DNA from: Bathynomus jamesi
Taxonomy: Eukaryota > Arthropoda > Malacostraca > Isopoda > Cirolanidae
Reading direction: 5' to 3'
NCBI GenBank assembly: GCA_023014485.1
Contig: JAJOZX010008828.1
Coordinates: 27,501-91,500, forward strand
DNA length: 64,000 nt
The first letter of the stretch is position 1, and each line of letters opens with the position of its first letter. Both the position numbers and the translations under genes were made by a program. Below, in pieces: positions 20,219-31,097 of the stretch. A model generated the notes under the pieces. The model was given only the letters and a program-made list of their open reading frames with translations, ran no database searches and was not told the DNA's origin.

Positions 20219-22728
20219 ATGGCGGATAACTTGTTGAAAATAGTCCCATATAACGTAAGGTTAGTAAGGAATTCAATTGTAGATGTTCATAAAATCTGTG
20301 ACAGTGCAGATTTGAAACTCCTGCAAGAGCACTGGCTACCTAAGCAAGAGCTAAAATTCCTCTCTACCATCCATGATGACTTTATGTATCATGTGTAATC
20401 AGCAGTAGACTTGTCAGATGAATTAAAGTACGGTAGGCCTTTTGGTGGTGTTGCTTTCTTAATAAGGAAAAATTTGTCAAACCATAGAAAATTTTTAACA
20501 AGCGATAATGTAAGGTTGTTAGGCATTGAATTACAAGTAAACAATGATTGCATATTAATTGTAAACTGATATTTACCATACAACAACGGCAGTAATCTAG
20601 ATGAATACATTGATTTGCTGTACAAAATTAAGTAATTATCAGATAACCCCAAATATTCTCACTGTATAATAATGGGGGACTTTAACGCTCGTGTGAACTC
20701 GGAATTCTTTGTAGAACTGGGTAACATGTGCGAATCGGCCAAATTAAGTATAAGTGATGTAGATGGATTAAGGGTAACCAGTGGTAATTTTACATACGTT
20801 AGTGATATGAGTAGTATACCACTAGGTGGATTGATCATTGTCTCACTAGTAATAATCTAAAGGATCGAATTGTTAGAGTTCATATTCTGCATGATTTCCT
20901 TCTATCTGATCATAGACAATTAGAACTATTAATTAATTTTACCAATTTATGCGCAACACGACATAACAAGAATTCAATAGGTAAGAATAATCGTGTCGAT
21001 TGGTTAATGTTAATATGCAACAGAGAATAGAATACAAAGACAGAACAGGTCCTCTTTAATAATTTAGAAGTTTTGCATCTTGCCTGTAGTAATTCTTGCT
21101 CAAACGATTCTTACTGTAAACTAATAGATAGGTATTATAGTAAGATAGTATGCTGTTAAGAGAAGCAGGAAGTCCCCTGATTAAATCTTACAACTATCAT
21201 ACTAAGATTATTCCTGGATGGAATGATTTTGTTGCCCCCTGAAGATGGAATCGAAAGACGCCTACGATTTGTGGTGCTTTCATGGTAGACCCAGATTAGG
21301 AGAAAATTGCAAAGCTGTGGAAAAATCGCTACTCAAACATTCTTAACAGTGTGAGTAGGGATAATCTTAAGATAGATTGTAGCAAAACGCCTGTGGGAGG
21401 GACAAGGGAAAATACTTTGATATCACTTCCTGAAGTAAAGAGGTTAATTAAAGAGTTAAGAACTGGTTCTGCGACAGAGCTAGATGACCTATCGAATGAG
21501 CACTTAAAATATGCCAGTGACGTATCTGCATGTATCATTGCTCTTATCAGCCATGCTTGCTCATAGCTATATCCCTGCAGAGTTCATGAGGGTATATATC
21601 TTGCCCCTGATCAAAAATAAAATTATGGAAACATTCTGTCCAGCAATAATTACAGGCCTATTGTTGTCCCTTTCTGTTTCTCGAAACTACTAGAAAAACT
21701 CTTGTTACTCCGATTAAATGATTACCTATGAACATCTCCTAATCAGTTTGGTTTTAAAAGGTCCCACTCAACTGATCTGTGTATCTACGTACTTAAAGAA
21801 AGAATACCTAAATACACTGACAGTAATTCAACTATTTATAGCTGTTTCCTGGATATACTAAGTAAGGCATACGATAGAGTGAACCACAATATTTTATTTA
21901 AAAACTAGAAGACAGGAAGGTTCCATGTACATATTAAATTTATTGAAATTTTGGTATTCCCACCAATCTTTCACCGTTAGGTGGGGCAATGTCCTATCCG
22001 AATGTTTTGGCTCTTCTTGCGGAGTGAGACAAGGCTACTTGCTCTCTCCTATGCTGTTTAATGTGTATATTGACGGATTAATTGCTTCACTTAATGAGGC
22101 AACAGTGGGATGTTGTATAGATAACACAAGGATAAATAATTTAGTTTATGCTGATGATGTGGTGTTAATAAGTCCCTCTGTTAAAGGTCTGCATCGGCTA
22201 CTTAAAGTCTGCGAAGCGTATTCGCAGAAACATATTCTTTTTAATGTTACAAAAACTAAGATTATGCACTTTCATCGTAAAAGCTGTAAAATGAGAGGTG
22301 AAGTAATTGAGCAAGTACAAGAGTTTAAGTCTTTGGGTCAAACTATCACCATCTCCTTCAGTGATGACTCATATATATGAAAACAATCTCGAAGCCTTTG
22401 TGCTAAAGCGAATATGACTATAAGGAACTTCCGGTTTTGTACAAGTGAAGCTAAAGACACTCTCTTTCGTACTTTCTGAAGTAATACATACGGACAGCAA
22501 CTCTGGGTGAATTATAAAAAAGGTTCTGGCAGAACCCTAAATTTGATGTACAACAGGTCTTTTAGACTCTTACATAAATTACCACCGAGATGCTCAGCTT
22601 CACAAATGTTTGCTACCTGCAATGTCCCGAGCTTCCCGGAGGTAACAAGACGTGCTCAATACAGTCTAATGCAAAGAATTAAAAAATCAACATCATCCAA
22701 CCAGATTATCCAAACTATCCATGAGTGA
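20219..22728 (+). pseudogene. LINE ORF2: endonuclease and reverse transcriptase
   Basis: Retrotransposition polyprotein. The endonuclease begins MADNLLKIVPYNVRLVRNS and runs in one frame to about 20860, interrupted by stops at 20396, 20567 and 20633. Motifs: LLQEHWLP, YGRPFGGVAFL, MGDFNARVN (20672) and, after a frameshift, WIDHCLTSNNL and SDHRQL. The RT region shows LPEVKRLIKELRTGSA (21427), NYRPI, a degenerate DILSKAYDRVNH (the A motif), GVRQGYLLSPMLFNVYIDGL (B motif) and LVYADDVVL with the catalytic YADD at 22147-22158. Further frameshifts lie near 21560, 21730 and 21910. The C-terminal piece at 22507-22728 follows another break. Clearly dead. Retained order and motifs give a confident LINE call. 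Confidence 0.85.
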
Positions 22729-22904
22729 TGAGTCCTGCCGTTTGTTCTCTAAGCTATGGAATTCTTGGTACGAAAACGTCTGTCTGTAGTTCCACTTAAC
22801 TCCGACATTACTGTATTATTTCTAATCAACTTTATATATGTTTATCCTTAGTATGTGAACTGTTATTGTATTAATAATATTTGTCATATGGACTATAGTC
22901 TGCC

Positions 22905-22936
22905 AATAAACCTTTTCATTTTCATTTTCATTAAAT
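22905..22936 (+). repeat. LINE 3' end with TTTTCA repeats
   Basis: AATAAACC followed by TTTTCATTTTCATTTTCATT. Short tandem 3' repeats instead of poly(A) are typical of CR1/L2-type LINEs. Confidence 0.75.
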
Positions 22937-23172
22937 GACTAAATAACTGGCAATTATTACCAAATATATTTTAGAAGAAGAAATACAAGCTAATTGTAAT
23001 TAGAGTTTGCTTAATTACGATCAAAGTGTAGTTGTTATATTGAGGTTAATGTCGTTCGTCAACTGCCATCCCCTTCCTCCCACGCCCTCTTGTTCCCCCC
23101 ACCACAAGTGCACAAATTCAAATATAATTCGAGCGCATTTTTAACATTGTTCAGTTATTTATTTGATTTATG

Positions 23173-23375
23173 GGAGCTATTGAAGAATAGGGACCCCAGC
23201 CTTCTTTAGTTAGCTTTATAAGGCTAACTAACGAAAATATCATGACCTAACCTAACCAATCGTCAAGGGCGTACAGTTAACCTAACGATTGGTTAGGTTA
23301 GGTCGTGATATTTTCGTTAGTTAGCCTTATAAGCCTAACTAAAGAAGGCTGGTGTCCCTATTCTTCAATAGCTCC
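23173..23375. mobile_element. Fold-back MITE, copy 2, with target duplication
   Basis: 203 bp, near-perfect inverted repeat (GGAGCTATTGAAGAATAGGG ... complement). An 8-bp direct repeat GATTTATG flanks it at 23165-23172 and 23376-23383, which fixes the ends and suggests mobilisation by a transposase making 8-bp duplications, such as hAT. The interior matches the copy at 5385-5586. Confidence 0.9.
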
Positions 23376-23450
23376 GATTTATGATTGTTACAGTGTGTTC
23401 AATGATCTTTGGCTGGATTATACAGTCTTTTTATTTCTTTGGCAGATAAG

Positions 23451-23867
23451 ATGGCGTGTAATAAGTGTAATTGTATAATTGAAACTTTGTTATCTTGTTC
23501 GTTCAGTTCTAGACAATTTGAAGAAAAGCGAGACATTATTAAAATTGGTAGGCCGACGCCTAGCTTAAAAAAATTAAGTACACAAACCAAAAGATGTATG
23601 CGTCATTTTAATGATCGGTTGTATGAAAATTACAGCTGGCTTTGCGGGTGCCAGAGTACTTTAAAGCTCTATTGCTGGCCTTGTATTTTATTTTCAAGGA
23701 AGAAAAGTGTTTGGAATAGTAGTGGTTATAATGATTTAAATAACTTTCATAAAGTTCAAAAACGGCACGAAACTTCTCATAGTGATATTATTTCTTTATC
23801 ACTCCTTTCTACTGAAAAGAAATGTCTAACTCAATTAAAGGAGAAAACCGATTTCACGATAAAGTAA
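23451..23867 (+). pseudogene. hAT transposase N-terminal exon with TTF-type zinc finger
   Basis: The ATG at 23451 follows a splice-acceptor-like TTCTTTGGCAG, so I prefer it over the upstream ATG at 23409. The protein shows MACNKCNCIIETLLSC, then the TTF-type zinc-finger signature WLCGC, YCWPCILF, VWNSSGYNDLNNF and H-x4-H near the end, found at the N-terminus of one group of hAT transposases. The frame continues as DAFAKKNRRIELV just beyond in another frame. The dimerisation and catalytic regions (RNase-H fold, C-terminal hATC) are absent, so this is a fragment. A closely comparable truncated exon exists at 39084. Confidence 0.7.
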
Positions 23868-23988
23868 TTGATGCATTTGCAAAGAAGAACAGGAGGATAG
23901 AGCTGGTATATAAATAAAAGAGGTTTGTGTATACTATATATATATATATATATACACATTTCAACTGCAAAGAACACGCAGTATAATT

Positions 23989-24250
23989 AACGTAAAGAAC
24001 GACGCTTGTATAGGAGAACATTCCGCGCAAGATGAGGAGGGAAACGAGCAAATGAAAAAATGAGGTAACCACCCGGGAATCGAACCCGGGATCTTCCGAT
24101 TGCCGGTCATTGTGTAGTGGTTATCATATCTGACCGGCAATCGGAAGATCCCGGGTTCGATTCCCGGGTGGTTACCTCATTTTTTCATTTGTTCGTTCTC
24201 TCTCCTCATCTTGCGCGAATGTTCTCCTATACAAGCGTCGTTCTTTACGT

Positions 24251-24251
<1 letters not shown>
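23989..24251. mobile_element. tRNA-derived SINE with inverted duplicate (hairpin)
   Basis: Two 121-bp arms (23989-24109 and 24131-24251) are inverted copies with a few differences, separated by 21 nt. Each arm holds the T-arm/B-box CCCGGGTTCGATTCCCGGG in opposite orientation plus a body AACGACGCTTGTATAGGAGA. The unique spacer TTGTGTAGTGGTTATCAT holds the only A box. A (TA)n tract follows. Confidence 0.75.
24105..24176 (+). tRNA. tRNA-like pseudogene forming the SINE head
   Basis: A box TGTGTAGTGGTTATCAT, five-pair anticodon stem TCTGA/TCGGA around a loop CCGGCAA (anticodon position GGC but C instead of U at position 33) and a perfect T arm. The 5' acceptor strand does not pair with GGTTACC, so this is a tRNA-derived sequence, not a working tRNA gene. 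Confidence 0.5.

Positions 24252-24295
<44 letters not shown>
24252..24295. repeat. (TA)n microsatellite
   Basis: Perfect AT repeat between the SINE hairpin and the mariner terminus. Confidence 0.9.
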
Positions 24296-24298
<3 letters not shown>

Positions 24299-25594
24299 GA
24301 GGGTAATTCAATAAGTATCCGCACTTTTTATTTTCACGTCTGATAGATTATAAACACATCTCTTCTCAACATAGTCTCCCTGTTTCTCAATACAGTTAGT
24401 CCAGCGATCTACAAGCTTCCTAATGCCATCACAGAAGAATGTTTTTGGCTGTGTGCGTAGTCAGTCATGCACCGCCTCCTTCAGGACATCATCGCCTTGG
24501 AATCGCTGACCTCTCAAAACGTCTTTTAGTGGTCCAAACAAGTAAAAATCCGAAGGTGCCAGGTTTGGACTGTAGGCTGGATAGTCGAGAACTTCAAATT
24601 TAAGTATTTGAAGACATTTTCTAGTCTGTGCAGCGGTATGAGTGCGCGCATTGTCGTGTAACAGAATAACACCTTCCGACAATCTCCCTCTCCGTTTTGT
24701 GCGAATTGTTTGCTTTAACTCCTTCCGAAGCATGTAGAATACGATGCATTTGTTACTGCAGTTCCACGCTCTAGATAATTTTCAAGGATAGGGTCTCGTG
24801 TATCCCAAAACAGCATAAATTTACCTGCTGACGGCTGCACTTGAACTTCCTTGCAACGGGAGATGTTGGATGCTTCCATTGCATGCTCTGTCGTTTGCTT
24901 TCTGGTTCATAGTGATGGATCCAGGTTTGATCTCCAGTGATAATGCGCTCCAAAAAGTTTTCACTTCATTATGATACCGCGCCAAAAGACGAGAGCAGAC
25001 GTCCATACGATTACGCTTGTGCTCTTCTGTCAACTGTTTGGGCACCCATCTTGCACAAACCTTGTGAAAGCCAAGAATGTCATGAACTATCGAATAGGCT
25101 GACCCTTGACTGATGTCTAATGAAGATGCAATTTCTTTTATTGTTAATCTTCTGTCATCGAAAATCATGGCTCTGGCTTCTTCCTGCTTGTCACCACTGG
25201 TTGATGTTGACGGTCGTCCTGAGCGCTGAGCACCCGTCACACATGTCCGACCTTCCTTGAACATTTGAATCCACTCGTACAAACTTCGCCGTGGTAACGC
25301 ATTATTCCCATACTAGCACATAAACGCGTGTGAATTTCAACTCCTTTCACACCTTCTGCTCACAAAAACGAACCACGGATCTCTGTTCTTCCAGAGTACA
25401 AATTGAAAGCGGCGCAGCCATGCTCACTTCTCGTACGATATGTGACAGCCACGAATAGCCTAAATAAGCCTATGCTGTTGCTAGCCTAAATAAACCTATA
25501 GATCTCAGTTTGGCTCGTTATTACGAGTATATATTATATATACTATATTATCACTAAAATAAAAAGCGCGGATACTTATTGAAGTACCCTCGTG
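24296..25594 (-). mobile_element. Mariner (D,D34D) transposon, decayed
   Basis: Inverted ends CACGAGGGTAATTCAATAAG and, on the opposite strand, CACGAGGGTACTTCAATAAG are about 27 bp long. The transposase gene lies between on the minus strand. TA flanks the left end; the right flank is TG, so the target duplication has mutated. Confidence 0.9.
24320..25290 (-). pseudogene. D,D34D mariner transposase (SETMAR-related type)
   Basis: Cut-and-paste transposase. Pieces on the minus strand: N-terminal part with RSGRPSTSTSGDKQEEA and the helix-turn-helix IKEIASSLDISQGSAYSIVH (24970-25282), a frameshifted segment with ERIITGDQTWIHHYEPESKR (first Asp, about 24880-24953), then HDNARTHTAAQTRK (second Asp) and YSPNLAPSDFYLFGPLK (third Asp) at 24461-24733. 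The second and third Asp are 34 residues apart, the mariner hallmark. Breaks: frameshifts near 24960 and 24840-24760, and a TGA after AVHD at 24461 where Trp is expected, with LRTQPKTFF continuing in frame. The N-terminus before YEWIQMFKEGR is also degraded. Non-functional. Confidence 0.9.
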
Positions 25595-26276
25595 TGTGTG
25601 TGTATATATATAAAATAGTCTATGCATGCTTCCCTATACATAATTTTCACCGATCGCCATTGATATATATGTTACACTCATTTTTTGAGTTCCTTCCCGT
25701 GTAACAGAAAATATAGACTCCCGGCGAAGTCGACGTTAAGAATCTTTGCGATGTATTATTCTCCGGGCCCTCGTTTTCGAGTGCCTCTTACGGGTCCGGT
25801 GGGGACAAGGAAATGCTTGGCAAAGTTTTTCGTTTAAAATGTGCTTGAATCAGATCGCCTTAATATTCAAAATAAAATTAAGTGGAAGTCAAGTCGTTTC
25901 TTGTTCGACTTTAAATCAGAGTTAATTATTGGACTTAGTCAGATTTTATTCAAGATTTCTTACAAGCGATTCCTGCCTTTCTTACCGCGAGGCTTAATCT
26001 GAACTGCTTAATCGTAAGTTGTCTGTTGACTTCTCGAAGAGAATTAATAACGGATAGGGCGTCCAGCCCTATCCGGAGATCTGCGTCTGACCTCCGCGCG
26101 CAAGAATCTGAGTTAAGGGTGCGAGCGTTTCCTTATATATGAGAAGAATCGGAAACTACGTCATTCGCACAAAGAGCGTGGGGCGAGTGAATACGTATGA
26201 CGTCATCAGCACGAGGTGCCTTTGCGTCAATTTGCGTGTGAATTTCCGGTTGAAAGGAAATACTGAATGAATAATT
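25595..26276. other. Unassigned sequence with GC-richer patches
   Basis: A GC-richer block at about 25730-25820 (CTCCGGGCCCTCG) and 26050-26110. No ORF over 60 codons, no TIR and no tRNA-like boxes that I recognise. Confidence 0.5.
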
Positions 26277-26525
26277 CACTGGTATGCATCAATTTTGCTG
26301 TCAAGGGTTTTGTAAGTGATTCTTATAGAGTATTTCCTGCTGATTTCGAATCTGCAATCCGTTTTTCTCAATCAGCTCAGGTTATCCGGCTATGGCCTCA
26401 TAAGTAAAATAGAATTTTTCGTGATTTTGTCAAAGCGGAATTGGAACAGTAACATCTATCATCACTTGTTTCACTTGTATAATATCTTTTTTTACTTTTC
26501 AGGCATATAGATAAAATATTTCATA

Positions 26526-28786
26526 ATGAATAGAGCGTGTAAAAATGATCCCAATAGATTCTGCTACATATGTGGGACGGTTACCATGCCAAATAACCAG
26601 TCCCAAATCACTAAATTTGTGAAGACAATGTATAAAGCATACTTTGGAATTAAGCTAGGGGACCAGGACAAAAATTTCGCCCCTCATATGTGCTGCAAGA
26701 CGTGCATTGAAAATTTGAGAAGATGGAGCAAAGGCAGAGCGAAATCTTTGCCTTTTGGAATTCCCATGATTTGGAGAGAAGGAAAGGATCACGTGACAGA
26801 TTGCTATTTCTGCATGACAAACCTCCAAGGTGGGCTTATAAATTTATTTTTCTTAAATATTTTGAAATCCTCGTATGAAACTTGACATAATATTCACCAT
26901 AATGTAATATTCACCATATATAGCATAATATTCACCATAATGGTAATCATACATTTACATATACATATTGTTATAGAAAATACATTTACACTACATATTG
27001 TTATACAAGTTACATTTACATATACAATGATTGTATATTTTCTTTCTTTTTCATTCATATTGTCCCCGAAGGGACAATATGAATGAAAAAGAAAGAAAAT
27101 ATACAGACTCCATCGACCTATTTCATATCTTACAGACCGCAGCCTTCCCTCACGAGCCGCCACTGTCTGAATGCTTCTTCTATTTCATATGCAAGTTTTA
27201 TATCCATGTTTCTGTGTTTCTATTTTCAGGAGTTAACAAGAAGAATAAACACATTGTTGTATACCCTGACATTCCTTCTGCTATGAGACCTGTACCCCAT
27301 GGTCCTGGAATTCCAATACCCGACCCACCTCAAACCCTGGACTTCGATGATTCTGATGATGAATCAATGACCAATGCCAATGACCAGTCCCATCGTATAT
27401 ACCTCAAAATACCGCTTCAAATGAGCCGAGGCCTCTCAACCAGGCCAAACTTAATGATCTTACCAGGGATTTAGGACTTTCCAAATTAGCTGCCGAGATC
27501 TTGGGCTCACGACTTCGAGAGGACAACTTGCTGGCTCCGGGAACAACATTCTCCTGGTATAGGAAACGAGAGGAAGAATTCCGCAAGTTTTTTGCAGTGC
27601 ACGAAAATACCTCTTCCTTAGTGTACTGCTGCAATGTTGAGGGGCTAATCGAATCCTTGGGCCTGCCATATAACGCATCAGAATGGAGGCTATTTATAGA
27701 CTCGTCTAAACGAAGTTTGAAAGCAGTACTTCTCAACATTGGGAATAGGGTTGCATCAGTCCCTGTAGCACATTCCGTACAACTTACTGAGAGCTACGAT
27801 AACATGAAAATTTTACTGGATGCTCTCGTATACGACCAACATAACTGGAGGATCTGTGGAGATTTGAAGGTAATACTAATATCATAAGTAAACTATTGCT
27901 ATTGACTATGTTGTTTTTCCAAAGGTTATTTGAGAGCGTATAAGAACACTTAACTTCCCCACAGAAGTGATACAGTCCAATGCATAGATTTTTTTATCTG
28001 ATAGAACAAATTCTCTAAGTTCTTTAAATATTTTCATTTTTTTTCAGATTGTGGCATTTGTATTGGGAATGCAAGGGGGATACACGAAATACCCATGTTT
28101 CCTCTGCAAATGGGATAGCCGAGCGGATGAGAAGCACTATGCACAGCGTGAATGGGCATCCAGAGAGAATTTTAACCTGGGTCGCATAATGTCGTTTCAG
28201 TGCCCCTTGTACCACCAACAAAAATTTTGCTCCCACCACTTCATATTAAGCTGGGCTTGATGAAAAATTTCATCAAATCAATGAATAAGGAGGTTTCAGC
28301 ATTCCGATATCTCGAGAGTAAATTTCCTCATATATCTGATGCTAAACTAAATGCTGGGGTTTTTGATGGTCCTCAAATTCGAACTTTGATCAAGGATACT
28401 CAGTTCGAAAACGCAATGACTCCAACTGAGAAGAATGCCTGGCAGGCATTCAAATCAGTTGTCACTGATTTTCTTGGCAACATAGAAGTCCAGAATACGA
28501 GTCCGTTGTCGAAAACTTGATGGAAGCTTTCAAAGCTCATGGGTCGCGCATGTCCATAAAAATGCACTTTTTGTGGTCCCACTTGGACTATTTTCCTGAA
28601 AATTGCGGGGATTATAGTGAGGAACAGGGTGAACGATTTCACCAAGATATCAAAATAATGGAAGAGAGGTACCAGGGAAACTGGGATATCAATATGCTGG
28701 CGGACTATTGCTGGTGTTTGAAGCGAGACGTGCCCGAAGAAAAACACAGACGGAAAGCCAAAAAAACTTCATTCCTTCCTCAATAA
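26526..28786 (+). pseudogene. Putative transposase, copy 2 of the FCYICG family, with introns
   Basis: Homologue of the 557-residue protein at 16267. Inferred exons: 26526-26829 (NRACKNDPNRFCYICGTVTM ... CYFCMTNLQ), 27230-27869 and 28048-28786. Introns at 26830-27229 and 27870-28047 start with GT, end in TTTTCAG and restore alignment with copy 1 in phases 1 and 0. A splice acceptor TTTTCAG at 26496-26502 precedes the start. Conserved motifs: the cysteine pairs, FIDSSK, CGDLK, PCFLCKWD, LLPPLHIKLGLMK and EEQGERFHQD. Three frameshifts disrupt it: near 27390, near 28190 and near 28490. No stop within conserved segments otherwise. Divergent from copy 1 at roughly half of residues, so they are different subfamilies rather than recent duplicates. 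Confidence 0.8.
27033..27104. repeat. Perfect 34-bp hairpin in intron 1
   Basis: Two perfectly complementary 34-bp arms (27033-27066 and 27071-27104) with loop CGAA; arms begin GTATATTTTCTTTC. Lies inside the first inferred intron of copy 2. Confidence 0.9.
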
Positions 28787-29074
28787 ACTTTTTTCCATAT
28801 TCATTGTATGAATAAAAGTATTTATTCACACAATGTTTTCATTTTTCACGAGTGTTCTTATAATATTACTCGTATCTACAGTGTTTAAGCTAAAAAATCA
28901 ATAAATTTGGGGATAAAATTGGACTTATAATAAATGGCCAATAGAGAAAAAACCTGACCTGATTGAGGAAAACCAATGTCATTTTCGAATTCAGCATGGT
29001 CGAATTATATAATATGAGTTGAAAAAACCCTCACAGCAGACAAAAAAATTTCATATGCATACCAGTGTAATATA

Positions 29075-30072
29075 TGACGCGTTCGGTGGAGAAGGGGCGA
29101 ACGCCACAAAATTCGAAAAATGAGTTTTTTGTCGTATAATTATCCTTTAAAACCTTTGCTTTACCTATGCAAAAAATTACATGTTAGTCTGCACTCTTTC
29201 ACGGTAAAATTTAGGTTTTAATATATCTCAGAGAAATTCACTCCGCATCATTGCTTCACATTGAACACATCTATCTACTTTCTAGTCACTCGACAATGCC
29301 CTGTGATGCTCAATTTGGCCAAATTGAACAAAATATAAAAAATAATTACAGCAATATTATTTACACCAAAAAAGATTATGTTACGGCCATAACTACAGCC
29401 GTTTCGCAGCGCTTCCTAGTTGTAGAAATGAAACAGGCTGATTTTCTCGATTTTGACTTCCTAAAAACGTGCATTGTCATTGGGAAATCAACAACTACTA
29501 AATTTACAGATGCAAGAAAGTTAATATTTGACTTTCAACACAAAGAAGGCTACGTAATATCTACTGCATACCGCACAACCCCAGATAATAGCCATCCCGT
29601 CAGACTGCAGAAAGGGAAAAAATCCTACAGTGTCAGTTTATTCAATCTAGCCCAGCAGACACTGCAACCAAAGTATTCCCAATTGCTGCCAAAACTAAGG
29701 AAAAAATAAAAGATCTCAAAGAATTATCAGACCTAATGCCTGCAACTGCAGTGAAATTATACAAGATTGTTAAAGGAACTGGAAGAAACCGAAACAGTTG
29801 AAGCAGGTAATACAACATTCGACGAAGAGGACCAAATAATGGATTACACCAGTTAACATCAGAAGCTATCAATAAATAATATTGTAAAATTTCTTGGCGT
29901 TTTATTATATCGACATATTACACAACAATATTTTACTCAAATATGTGTTCAAATTCATACAACATTTCAATAAACCGGAAAAATACAAAGGTTTAAAGTT
30001 TACAAACTTTAACTGCATTTTGTGGCATAATTCGAAAATGTTGCGTTCGCCCCTTCTCCACCGAACGCGTCA
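29075..30072 (+). mobile_element. TIR element with 4-bp TATA flanks
   Basis: About 30 bp of perfect TIR (TGACGCGTTCGGTGGAGAAG ...) faces inward from both ends; homology continues less perfectly (CACAAAATTCGAAAAATG). TATA flanks both sides and could be a target duplication. It holds one broken coding region. Superfamily not assigned. Confidence 0.7.
29251..29800 (+). pseudogene. C-terminal fragment of a transposase-like protein
   Basis: The frame at 29251-29709 reads HSTMPCDAQFGQIEQNI early on and then KKDYVTAITTAV, DFLDFDFLKT and RLQKGKKSYSVSL. After a frameshift near 29665 it continues as VFPIAAKTKEKIKDLKELSD and VKLYKIVKGT to about 29800. I recall the H(S/T)xMPCDxxFGxIE motif near the C-terminus of a repetitive uncharacterised arthropod protein family in which catalytic motifs lie upstream. 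Those upstream domains are missing here, so this is an internally deleted, non-autonomous derivative. The Met at 29251 is not necessarily a start. Family assignment is from memory. Confidence 0.5.
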
Positions 30073-30356
30073 TATAGTCACGAGAATTACCAAATACAGG
30101 ATGTATGGTCATGAAAATATTTGAAACCCTTATTTACCCCTGCACATCGGGAGAGCCAATCCTTTTTCTGCTTTAAACTCGCATCTAAGTAAACGAAGTA
30201 CGTTAATTAAGTATAATTAAATAATCTTCTTGTATGTATAGGGAAGCGGTCGTGAAGCGACTTCGTTTTTTTTATAGCTTCCGGCTTTATATGGTTTTAA
30301 CGAAATAATATAAATTGAAATGAAGAAAGATAACATAACAGCTATATATATATATA

Positions 30357-30757
30357 CAGGGTGGCGTAGTATCGCGATACATTTTCTGTATCTTGTATTG
30401 TATCGCGATACATTTTTTATTATTTGTATTGTATCGAAAGATACGATACAAATAAGTGTCAGTAACGCGATACTTTATCATAGACTCAGTCAGTGATCTT
30501 TCCCCAAAATGTCTGATGAATTGTTTGAGAAGTCACTGTTTGTAAAATTCAATAAAAATAGAAAGTAATTCAGTTGTTTCATCATATGTCATATATGATG
30601 TGTGTATATATATATAATATATATATATTATATATATATATATATCGTATCTCGATACATATATTATTCATATATCTAATATCGTAACGCGATACATTTT
30701 TGCCAATGTATCGAGTATCGTATCGCGTTACTTTTTTTGGCCCCGATACACTACCCT
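30357..30757. mobile_element. hAT-like MITE with GTATCGCGATAC repeats
   Basis: Ends CAGGGTGGCGTAGTATCGCG and, on the other strand, AGGGTAGTGTATCGGGGCC. Many subterminal repeats of ATCGCGATAC and TAACGCGATAC follow, on both strands. An internal (TA)n tract lies at 30606-30645. Flanked on both sides by TA repeats compatible with an 8-bp duplication. Non-coding. Confidence 0.65.
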
Positions 30758-31097
30758 ATATATATATATATATATATATCAGTGGCGGCTTTACAGGGGA
30801 GGCATGGAGGCTGTGCCTCCTCGGTTTCAACAGGCTATAAATATTTTTTCCGAAATTGCAAAACTTAAATATTTTAATATAATTTAAGTTAAAAATTTCA
30901 ATTACCAATGGAATCACCCTCCCCCTTCGAATATAGTTGTTAAAAGTTTAATTTCCAATAGAATCACCCTCCCCCCTTGAATATAACTAACCTTTAGCTA
31001 TAATGGTCAAATTCAGCACGAGAAATCGAAAGGAAGAAGTATTCAGGAAAGCCTCCCTTCAGCTTCTTGGTTGTCATGGCAACGTACTGATGCCACG

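Larger units (their letters stand above)
15648..22936 (+). mobile_element. CR1-like non-LTR retrotransposon (LINE), interrupted and decayed
   Basis: Components in order: two tandem 5' monomers (15648-15904 and 15905-16031 continued at 18501-18625), ORF1 (about 18640-19872), a spacer with tRNA-like sequences, ORF2 with endonuclease and reverse transcriptase (20219-22728), and a 3' end with a (TTTTCA)n-type tail at 22911-22936. A DNA transposon at 16032-18500 splits the second monomer. The RT resembles the CR1/L2 group; exact clade not assigned. Confidence 0.8.
26277..29067 (+). mobile_element. TIR DNA transposon with FCYICG protein (copy 2)
   Basis: Left end CACTGGTATGCATCAATTTT and right end, on the other strand, CACTGGTATGCATATGAAAT share a 13-bp perfect terminus and continue as imperfect repeats. 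The coding region at 26526-28786 is homologous to copy 1, and the 3' non-coding region is weakly alignable with that of copy 1. The right end abuts the TIR element at 29075. Confidence 0.65.

Noticed and set aside
24064..24176. A pair of functional tRNA genes
   Set aside because: The 5' acceptor strand does not pair, position 33 is C, and one of the two lacks an A box; a SINE hairpin explains the data better.
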